Translations under genes and position numbers: made by a program
Assembly (NCBI GenBank): GCA_017999195.1
Contig: JAGOBP010000026.1
Location: 1-15,079 of the forward strand
Source of the DNA: Thermoflexales bacterium
Lineage (GTDB): Bacteria > Chloroflexota > Anaerolineae > Fen-1058
Direction: 5' to 3'
DNA: 15,079 nt
In this document: in pieces, positions 7,459 to 12,985 of the stretch
How the letters are laid out: each line of letters starts with the position of its first letter
Position numbering within the stretch: position 1 is the first letter of the stretch
Notes under the pieces: model-generated
What the model was told of the DNA's origin: nothing
Seen by the model: only the letters and a program-made list of their open reading frames with translations
Database searches by the model: none

Positions 7459-7863
7459 ATGAAGGTAGAGGAACAGTTTGAAGATGTCTTGCAGAATATC
7501 GAATCAGGCGTCGTGTCGGTTTATCACGCGCATCCCGAACTGGTCGATTGGGATGTTGAAGCGGCGTATGAGGCGTTGATCCAGTATTATCAGGCCGAGG
7601 CGCGCCAGAAGCCGGCCCACCTGCGCCCATTGGCAGGTCTTCAAGCCGAAGTTTTGCAGGCGGCGCAGGCGATGTGTGAATGGCGGCTAGGTCGTGCGCC
7701 GCTGCACGACGAGCGTGATCAACCGGTCAAGGTGAAATCCGATCCGCTCACGGCGACGGACATGGTCGCCTGTCTCAAGCGTCTACGCAAATCGGTGCAG
7801 TTCTGGGGCAAGGCTGGCGGGCGGCAGGGCTACCTTAATTACATTGTCAACTTCATTTTATAG
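7459..7863 (+). CDS. Unrecognised small conserved-looking protein downstream of sbcC
   Basis: A 134-residue soluble protein that I do not recognise as a named family. It looks mostly alpha-helical: an acidic N-terminal helix (residues 2-16), a region rich in Tyr, Ala and Glu (residues 33-80), and a basic C-terminal third with a Lys/Arg-rich helix (about 104-116). It ends in GGRQGYLNYIVNFIL, whose glycine turn and hydrophobic end look like a conserved motif. There is no signal peptide or membrane segment and only two cysteines. AGAGG (7446-7450), 8 bases before the ATG, supports translation, and the gap to sbcC is 11 bases, so it is co-transcribed. A role with SbcCD is possible from position alone. 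Confidence is high that the gene is real, nil for function. Confidence 0.8.
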   Translation: MKVEEQFEDVLQNIESGVVSVYHAHPELVDWDVEAAYEALIQYYQAEARQKPAHLRPLAGLQAEVLQAAQAMCEWRLGRAPLHDERDQPVKVKSDPLTATDMVACLKRLRKSVQFWGKAGGRQGYLNYIVNFIL

Positions 7864-7909
7864 CGGCTTGGTCAAAGAAGGTCAGAATTCCTTTGACATG
7901 ACTAGCCGC
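7863..7909 (+). promoter_or_regulatory. Nested inverted repeat overlapping nuo -35 (possible operator)
   Basis: GTCAAAG (7871-7877) pairs with CTTTGAC (7891-7897), which overlaps the -35 box. Outside it, GCGGCT (7863-7868) pairs with AGCCGC (7904-7909) in the spacer. The two nested arm pairs share a centre near 7885. No T-run follows, so it is not an intrinsic terminator. It may be a repressor or activator site for the nuo operon. Confidence 0.45.
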
Positions 7910-7921
7910 CTGTGCTAAAAT
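7893..7921 (+). promoter_or_regulatory. Strong sigma70-type promoter of the nuo operon
   Basis: The -35 hexamer is a perfect TTGACA (7893-7898). The spacer is 17 bp. The -10 is TAAAAT (7916-7921, five of six) with an extended -10 TG at 7913-7914. Transcription should begin near 7928, giving an untranslated leader of about 47 bases before nuoA. This is the best promoter match in the window, as expected for a respiratory operon. Confidence 0.8.
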
Positions 7922-7974
7922 TTACAAGCACTTCATCAAAAGTACCCCAACGTCATCTAGCCCGAGGGAGCCAA

Positions 7975-8331
7975 ATGCTCGTTGAATATATCCCCATTGC
8001 GATTTTGTTTATCGTGGCGACCGCCATTGCCTTGCTGGTGATTACCTTAGGCGCAATTTTTGGCCCCAAGCGCAAGTCGTTCCGCAAGATGTCGCCCTAT
8101 GAATCGGGCATGATGCCGATCGGCCCCGGCACCCGCCGCATGTCCATTCGCTTCTATCTGGTGGCTGTGCTGTTCATCCTCTTCGATGTCGAAGTCATCT
8201 TCTTCTATCCGTGGGCGGTCAACTTCCGCGCGCTGGGTTTATTTGGGTTTATCGAGATGCTGGTCTTTGTGGGGATTCTACTGGTGGGCTATGTGTACAT
8301 TTGGAAGAAGGGGGCGCTGGAATGGGACTAG
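7975..8331 (+). CDS. nuoA: NADH-quinone oxidoreductase subunit A
   Basis: A 118-residue membrane subunit of complex I next to the quinone-site module. Three transmembrane helices are visible: about 5-29, 60-82 and 87-110. The conserved loop YESGM (42-46) is the flexible segment in known structures, and helix 2 carries the acidic pair Asp71/Glu73 (FDVE). Length matches the family. ATG 7975 is preceded by GAGGGAG at 7964-7970. A longer in-frame reading from 7912 is excluded because it overlaps the promoter and adds a polar N-terminus foreign to NuoA. It is the first gene of the nuo operon and overlaps nuoB by 10 bases. Confidence 0.95.
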   Translation: MLVEYIPIAILFIVATAIALLVITLGAIFGPKRKSFRKMSPYESGMMPIGPGTRRMSIRFYLVAVLFILFDVEVIFFYPWAVNFRALGLFGFIEMLVFVGILLVGYVYIWKKGALEWD

Positions 8332-8813
8332 AAAATAAACTGGGCAATATGGGCGTAGTGACCGCCCGATTGGAAGATCTCATCAACTGGGGCCGCACCA
8401 ATGCGATGTGGCCGCTGGGTTTCGGTTTAGCGTGCTGCGCCATCGAGATGATGTCGGCGCAGGCCAGCAACTATGACCTGTCGCGCTTCGGCATGGAGTT
8501 GATGCGCGCCAGCCCTCGCCAGAGCGATCTGATGATCGTGGCCGGGCGCGTCACGCGCAAGATGGCGCCGGTGCTGCGCCGCTTGTATGATCAGATGCCG
8601 GACCCTAAGTGGGTCCTGTCGATGGGCGATTGCGCCTCATGCGGCGGTGTGTTCAACAACTATGCCATCGTGCAGGGCGTGGACGAAATCGTGCCGGTGG
8701 ATATTTACGTGGCCGGTTGTCCGCCGCGCCCCGAAGCGCTGATCGACGGCATCCTGAAGTTGCACGAGAAGATCAAGCGCAGCCATCCCATCCAGGATGC
8801 GATCAGAGTGTAG
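8322..8813 (+). CDS. nuoB: NADH-quinone oxidoreductase subunit B (N2 cluster)
   Basis: A 163-residue peripheral-arm subunit that holds iron-sulphur cluster N2, the electron donor to quinone. The four N2 ligands are present: adjacent Cys38-Cys39 (LACCAIEMM), Cys104 (GDCASCGG) and Cys133 (GCPPRP). All are shifted by the same 25 residues relative to E. coli NuoB, because the N-terminal extension is shorter. An extra cysteine, Cys107, sits in the middle motif. ATG 8322 lies inside the end of nuoA, with an AAGGGGG stretch as ribosome site. A terminator-like hairpin follows the gene. Confidence 0.96.
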   Translation: MGLENKLGNMGVVTARLEDLINWGRTNAMWPLGFGLACCAIEMMSAQASNYDLSRFGMELMRASPRQSDLMIVAGRVTRKMAPVLRRLYDQMPDPKWVLSMGDCASCGGVFNNYAIVQGVDEIVPVDIYVAGCPPRPEALIDGILKLHEKIKRSHPIQDAIRV

Positions 8814-8825
8814 TTTTATTCGCAG

Positions 8826-8862
8826 GTGGATCGACGATCGGTGATCGTCCGATCCACTTTTT
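8826..8862 (+). terminator. Terminator-like hairpin between nuoB and nuoC
   Basis: GTGGATCG (8826-8833) pairs with CGATCCAC (8850-8857), and ACGATC (8834-8839) pairs with GATCGT (8843-8848). This gives a 14-bp stem with one bulged C (8849) and a GGT loop. Five T residues follow (8858-8862). The geometry is that of an intrinsic terminator, but the T-run is short and it lies within an operon. Partial read-through, or an mRNA-processing/stabilising stem after nuoAB, are equally possible. Confidence 0.6.
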
Positions 8863-8877
8863 ATGCGTGAGTGGCGT

Positions 8878-9381
8878 ATGATCGAGTTAATCAAAAACAA
8901 GTTCCCGGAAGCGGTGCAGGACACGCTCGAGTTTCGCGGCGAAACGACGCTGGTCATCAAGCCGGAGGCGCTGATTGATGTGGCGACCTTCCTGCGTGAC
9001 GAGCCGTCGTTGGGTTTCGATCTCCTATCGGATGTGAGCGCAACCGATTATTATCCCGATCGACCCCGCTTCGCCCTCAACTATCACCTGTACGCGCTGG
9101 AAAACGCGCTCACGTTGCGCGTGAAGGTCTGGCTGGACGGCGAGAAGCCCAGTATCGCCAGTATCACGGGCGTGTATCCCGGCGCAAACTGGCACGAGCG
9201 CGAAGTGTACGACTTGATGGGCATTCGCTTTGAGGGCCATCCCGATCTGCGCCGCATCTTCATGCCCGAAGATTTTCTGGGCCATCCGTTGCGCAAAGAT
9301 GCCGCGCAGTTTTATGAAGAGCCGCAGTTCACGCACAACTTCGACGAGATTGAGCGGCAGAAGCCGTACGCCAAAGAATAA
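8878..9381 (+). CDS. nuoC: NADH-quinone oxidoreductase subunit C (30 kDa)
   Basis: A 167-residue peripheral-arm subunit that contacts NuoB and NuoD. The family signature is clear at about residues 105-141: WHEREVYDLMGIRFEGHPDLRR followed by MPEDFLGHPLRKD in the usual spacing. The N-terminal 60 residues have the usual alpha/beta character (LIKNKFPEAV start). nuoC is not fused to nuoD, unlike in E. coli. ATG 8878 is chosen because it gives the typical N-terminus and has a weak GAGTGG upstream. An in-frame ATG at 8863 directly abuts the hairpin's T-run and has no ribosome site, so it would add five residues with little support. Confidence 0.93.
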   Translation: MIELIKNKFPEAVQDTLEFRGETTLVIKPEALIDVATFLRDEPSLGFDLLSDVSATDYYPDRPRFALNYHLYALENALTLRVKVWLDGEKPSIASITGVYPGANWHEREVYDLMGIRFEGHPDLRRIFMPEDFLGHPLRKDAAQFYEEPQFTHNFDEIERQKPYAKE

Positions 9382-9425
9382 CCGACTTGTGCCGTTGATT
9401 ATTGGTTGAGAAACAGGAGCCACCG

Positions 9426-10676
9426 ATGGCTGTAACCGAAACCCAAGTCATGGAATTGACCGTTGACGATCTTAAAGAGATGCGCGGCCTCGTGTCCGAG
9501 CGCGCCATTTCCGGCGAGACGGTCTTGTTGAACATGGGCCCGCAGCACCCGTCGACGCACGGCGTGCTGCGCTTGCTGCTGGAAATCGACGGCGAGATCG
9601 TCATTACGTGCATTCCCGATGTGGGTTTCCTGCATACGGGTATCGAGAAGACGGCGGAAGACAAGACTTACATGAAGGTCATTCCGCTGACTGATCGCAT
9701 GGACTATCTCTCGCCGATGACGAACAACCTCGGCTACGTGATGGCCGTCGAGAAGTTGATGGAAGTGGACGTGCCGCTGCGCGCGCAGTACGTGCGCGTA
9801 ATCCTGTGCGAGTTGCAGCGCCTGTCGAGCCACTTGGTGTGGCTGGGCACGCACGCCATGGACCTCGCGGCGATGAGCGTCTTCCTGTATTGTTTCCGCG
9901 AGCGCGAAAAGATTTTGGACATCTTCGAGATGGTGTCCGGCCAACGCATGATGGTGTCTTACTTCCGCCCCGGCGGCCTGTGGCGCGATTTGCCCGCGGG
10001 CTTTGAAGAGGCGGTGCGCGCCTTCCTCGATCACTTCCCAGAAGAGATTCGCGAATATGAAGGGCTGTTGACCAAGAATCCGCTGTGGATTGATCGCACG
10101 CGCGGTGTGGGCGTGATTTCCGCTAAGGACGCCGTAGCGTGGGGCATCACCGGGCCGAGTTTGCGCGGGTCGGGCGTCAACTGGGACATCCGCAAGGCGA
10201 TCCCGTATTCATCTTACGATCACTTTGACTTTGACGTGCCTCTGGCTGATGAAGGCGATGTGTACGCGCGCTATCAGGTGCGTGTGCAAGAGATGTGGCA
10301 ATCGGTGCGCATCATCGAACAGGCCATGAAGAAACTGCCCAAAGGCCCACACATCACCAGCAATCGCAAGGTTGCGCCGCCGCCCAAGGAAGAACTGGCG
10401 TATTCGATGGAGTCGTTGATCCATCACTTCAAACTGTGGACGGAAGGCTTCACGCCGCCGAAGGGTGAAGTGTACGTGCGGGTGGAATCGCCGCGTGGCG
10501 AGTTTGCCTGCTACCTCAACAGCGATGGCACGCCCAAGCCGCGCCGGGTGCACTTCCGCACGCCGTCGTTTGCCAACCTGGGCGCGATGCACAAGATGAC
10601 CAAGGGCGTGTTCATCGCCGACCTGGTGGCCATCATCGGCTCGATCGACATCGTGCTGGGTGACGTGGATCGGTAA
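9426..10676 (+). CDS. nuoD: NADH-quinone oxidoreductase subunit D (49 kDa)
   Basis: A 416-residue subunit forming the quinone-binding pocket with NuoB and NuoA. It has GPQHPSTHG (38-46), with His41 and His45 at the quinone headgroup loop, and Tyr94 in RMDYL, the conserved quinone tyrosine. It also has the helix motif LCELQRLSSHLVWLGTH, the SYDHFDFDVP segment, and the expected C-terminus IVLGDVDR, identical in style to family members. ATG 9426 has AGGAG at 9415-9419, 6 bases upstream. A TTG at 9402 is in frame but overlaps the ribosome site and is rejected. The 44-base gap after nuoC shows nothing else. Confidence 0.96.
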   Translation: MAVTETQVMELTVDDLKEMRGLVSERAISGETVLLNMGPQHPSTHGVLRLLLEIDGEIVITCIPDVGFLHTGIEKTAEDKTYMKVIPLTDRMDYLSPMTNNLGYVMAVEKLMEVDVPLRAQYVRVILCELQRLSSHLVWLGTHAMDLAAMSVFLYCFREREKILDIFEMVSGQRMMVSYFRPGGLWRDLPAGFEEAVRAFLDHFPEEIREYEGLLTKNPLWIDRTRGVGVISAKDAVAWGITGPSLRGSGVNWDIRKAIPYSSYDHFDFDVPLADEGDVYARYQVRVQEMWQSVRIIEQAMKKLPKGPHITSNRKVAPPPKEELAYSMESLIHHFKLWTEGFTPPKGEVYVRVESPRGEFACYLNSDGTPKPRRVHFRTPSFANLGAMHKMTKGVFIADLVAIIGSIDIVLGDVDR

Positions 10677-10680
10677 GTGG

Positions 10681-10710
10681 TTGACTGATCCCAAGCAACT
10701 AATTGACTGA
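10681..10710 (+). repeat. Short direct repeat TTGACTGA in nuoD-nuoE gap
   Basis: TTGACTGA occurs at 10681-10688 and 10703-10710, 22 bases apart, and fills most of the 41-base gap before nuoE. The repeat resembles a -35 box, but no good -10 follows at the right distance. It is probably of little meaning. Confidence 0.4.
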
Positions 10711-10717
10711 GTAACTT

Positions 10718-11221
10718 ATGACCCAACTACTTGATAAGTATCCTGCTGAAGTCGAGAAAATCCTAAGCAAGTACCCGCCCGATCGGAAGCGCTCGGCCGT
10801 GATTCCGTTGCTGTACATCGCGCAGAAGGAATACGGCTATTGCACGCCGGAAGCGATTCGCGATGTGGCCGGGATCGTGGGTGTGGAGCCGACCGAGGTC
10901 GAGTCGGTGGTTGGCTTCTACACTCTGTTCTATGACAAGCCGATCGGCAAGCACGTCGTGCAGGTCTGCAATGACTTGCCGTGTGCGCTGCGCGGCTCCG
11001 AGCAGTTTCTCGATCATGCCTGCAAGAAGTTGGGCGTCGATAAGCATAAGGCCGAACACGGCGGTGCGCTGACGGCCGACGGCGAATTCTCGCTGGAATC
11101 GGTCGTGTGTCTGGGCGCATGCGACAAAGCGCCGATGATGCAGATCGATCTGGAATACTTTGAACGCTTGAGCACCGAGGATTTTGATCGCATCATCGAT
11201 GAGATGCGGGCCAAGAAGTAA
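10718..11221 (+). CDS. nuoE: NADH-quinone oxidoreductase subunit E (24 kDa, N1a)
   Basis: A 167-residue 2Fe-2S subunit of the NADH-oxidising tip. The N-terminal helical part (residues 5-75, ending VGFYTLF) is followed by a thioredoxin-like domain with the four N1a ligands Cys84, Cys89, Cys131 and Cys135 (C-x4-C ... C-x3-C). Length is typical. The ATG at 10718 has only a weak GAG upstream. The stop is 5 bases before the acetyltransferase gene, which separates nuoE from its usual neighbour nuoF. Confidence 0.96.
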   Translation: MTQLLDKYPAEVEKILSKYPPDRKRSAVIPLLYIAQKEYGYCTPEAIRDVAGIVGVEPTEVESVVGFYTLFYDKPIGKHVVQVCNDLPCALRGSEQFLDHACKKLGVDKHKAEHGGALTADGEFSLESVVCLGACDKAPMMQIDLEYFERLSTEDFDRIIDEMRAKK

Positions 11222-11226
11222 CGGTC

Positions 11227-11658
11227 ATGGCGACCATTCGCCGCTTAACAATTGATGACTACGACGCCGTGATCGCGCTGTGGCAACGAGCAGGACTGCC
11301 CACGGTGCGGCCGACGGGCCGCGACAGCCGATCGGAATTTGAGAAGCAACTCCAGCACGGGCAGATTGTGCTCGGGCTGGAAGATAGCGGCAAATTGATC
11401 GGCGTGGTGGTCGCAACGAACGATACTCGAAAGGGTTGGATTAACCGATTAGCCATCGACCCTGAATATCGACGGCGCGGCTACGGCGAAGAGTTGGTGC
11501 AGGCGGCCGAAGCGGCCTTGAGCGAGTTGGGCCTGAAGATCATGGCCGCGCTCATCGAGGATTACAATCAGGCGTCGCTGGGGCTGTTCAATAAGTTGGG
11601 TTATGGCCCGCACCCTGAAGTGCATTACGTGAGCAAACGCGATTCAAGTGACGCGTGA
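11227..11658 (+). CDS. GNAT family N-acetyltransferase within the nuo operon
   Basis: A 143-residue GCN5-related acetyltransferase. It opens with IRRLTIDDYDAVIALW, typical of the fold's first strand and helix. Motif A runs from about residue 71 (WINRLAIDPEYRRRGYGEELV), with the acetyl-CoA pyrophosphate loop RRRGYG at 82-87. Motif B is NQASLGLFNKLGY (114-126), with Asn114 and Tyr126 in common catalytic or CoA-contact positions. The acceptor (protein N-terminus, lysine side chain or small molecule) cannot be told. It starts 5 bases after nuoE and ends 12 bases before nuoF on the same strand with tight spacing, so it is translated from the nuo mRNA. Base composition does not differ visibly from its neighbours. 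Confidence 0.93.
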   Translation: MATIRRLTIDDYDAVIALWQRAGLPTVRPTGRDSRSEFEKQLQHGQIVLGLEDSGKLIGVVVATNDTRKGWINRLAIDPEYRRRGYGEELVQAAEAALSELGLKIMAALIEDYNQASLGLFNKLGYGPHPEVHYVSKRDSSDA

Positions 11659-11670
11659 CGAGGTTCGTTA

Positions 11671-12957
11671 ATGGCAAAGTACGTTCTGTTGCGACATCGC
11701 GAGACACCGGATATTCACAAACTGTCCGTTTACGGCGAGTACACGGCTTTGAAGAAGGCCGTCACGTCGATGACGCCCGATCAGGTGATTAATGAAGTGC
11801 GGACCGCCAACTTGCGCGGGCGCGGCGGTGCAGGCTTCCCCACGGGCGTCAAGTGGTCGTTCGTGCCCAAGGAACGCTATCCGCACTATGTGACCGTGAA
11901 TGCCGACGAGTCCGAGCCAGGCACCTTCAAAGACCGCGAATTGATGGAGTTTAACCCGCATCAGGTGATCGAAGGTGCGGCGATTGCAGCCTTTGCGGTG
12001 GGCGCGACGCGTGTCTACCACTACCTGCGCGGCGAATTCAAGCCGGTGGCGCGCAAGATGCAAGCCGCCATCGGTGAAGCGTATGCGGCTGGTTATCTGG
12101 GCCAGAACGTCTTTGGCACCAACGTTGAGATTCAGATGTTCCTGCATTTGGGCGCGGGCGCGTACATTTGCGGTGAAGAATCCGCCTTGCTGGAATCGCT
12201 GGAAGGCAAGATGGGCCAGCCCCGTTTGCGCCCGCCTTTCCCGGCGGTCGTCGGTCTGTACGGTCAACCGACCGTCATCAACAACACCGAGACGATGGCG
12301 AATGTGCCGTATATTATCAACAACGGTGCGGCTGCTTACAAGCAACTGGGCACCGAGAAAAGTCCCGGCCCCAAAGTATATTGCTTGTCCGGTCACGTCA
12401 AACGCCCCGGCAACTACGAAGCCGAACTGGGCAAGATCACGTTCCGCGACTTGATCTATGGTGAAGAATTCGGGCAAGGCATGATGACGGAAGGCCGCAA
12501 AGTCAAAGCAATTCTGCCGTCGGGCGCCTCCGGTCCGATCGTTACGGATTCCGTTCTCGATGTGCCGCTCGATTATGAATCGGTGGCGGCCGCAGGCACG
12601 ATTTTGGGTTCGGCCTCCGTGATCATCATGGACGACTCCATCGACATGGTGTGGGCGGCGGGCAAAGTGATGCACTTCTTCCGCCACGAATCATGCGGCA
12701 AGTGTACGCCGTGCCGCGAAGGCACGTTCTGGATGGAGAAGCAATACAATCGGATTTTGGGCGGCAAGGCGACGTTGGCCGATGTGACGCTGTTGCAGGA
12801 TGTAGCCAATCAGATCATCGGTAAGTGCCTGTGTCCGTTGGGCGAATTTTCCACCAGCCCGGTGCTGTCCAGCTTCAAGCATTTCCAGGCAGAATACGAA
12901 GCCCGCGCGACAGATGCCAAGAAACCCGCGCCGGTCAAGGCCGCAGCCAAGAAGTAA
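11671..12957 (+). CDS. nuoF: NADH-quinone oxidoreductase subunit F (51 kDa, FMN, N3)
   Basis: A 428-residue subunit that oxidises NADH through FMN. The nucleotide-binding glycine loop is GRGGAGFPTG (50-59), and NADH/FMN contacts include ADESEPGTFKDRE (78-90) and GEESALLESLEG (168-179). Cluster N3 is bound by Cys342, Cys345 and Cys348 (SCGKCTPC) and a later cysteine, most likely Cys388 in CLCPLG. The C-terminus ends in a lysine/alanine/proline tail not needed for the fold. GAGGT (11660-11664) before ATG 11671 supports the start. It is followed after 28 bases by nuoG. Confidence 0.97.
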   Translation: MAKYVLLRHRETPDIHKLSVYGEYTALKKAVTSMTPDQVINEVRTANLRGRGGAGFPTGVKWSFVPKERYPHYVTVNADESEPGTFKDRELMEFNPHQVIEGAAIAAFAVGATRVYHYLRGEFKPVARKMQAAIGEAYAAGYLGQNVFGTNVEIQMFLHLGAGAYICGEESALLESLEGKMGQPRLRPPFPAVVGLYGQPTVINNTETMANVPYIINNGAAAYKQLGTEKSPGPKVYCLSGHVKRPGNYEAELGKITFRDLIYGEEFGQGMMTEGRKVKAILPSGASGPIVTDSVLDVPLDYESVAAAGTILGSASVIIMDDSIDMVWAAGKVMHFFRHESCGKCTPCREGTFWMEKQYNRILGGKATLADVTLLQDVANQIIGKCLCPLGEFSTSPVLSSFKHFQAEYEARATDAKKPAPVKAAAKK

Positions 12958-12985
12958 GTCGGTTTTCATTAGAGGATAGTGCGTA

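Noticed and set aside
7912..7974. 21-residue N-terminal extension of NuoA from a GTG at 7912
   Set aside because: It overlaps the -10 box, so it would not be in the mRNA, and NuoA homologues begin at the first membrane helix.
9402..9425. TTG start adding 8 residues to NuoD
   Set aside because: The AGGAG ribosome site lies inside this extension and is correctly spaced for ATG 9426.
10703..10745. Internal promoter before nuoE based on TTGACT
   Set aside because: No acceptable -10 at 16-18 bp, and the region runs into the coding sequence.
11668..12687. Long open frame (339 codons) antisense to nuoF
   Set aside because: It mirrors the codon phase of nuoF, whose conserved motifs are complete; GC-rich coding DNA often leaves such an open antisense frame. 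The translation is rich in His/Arg/Val without any family motif.
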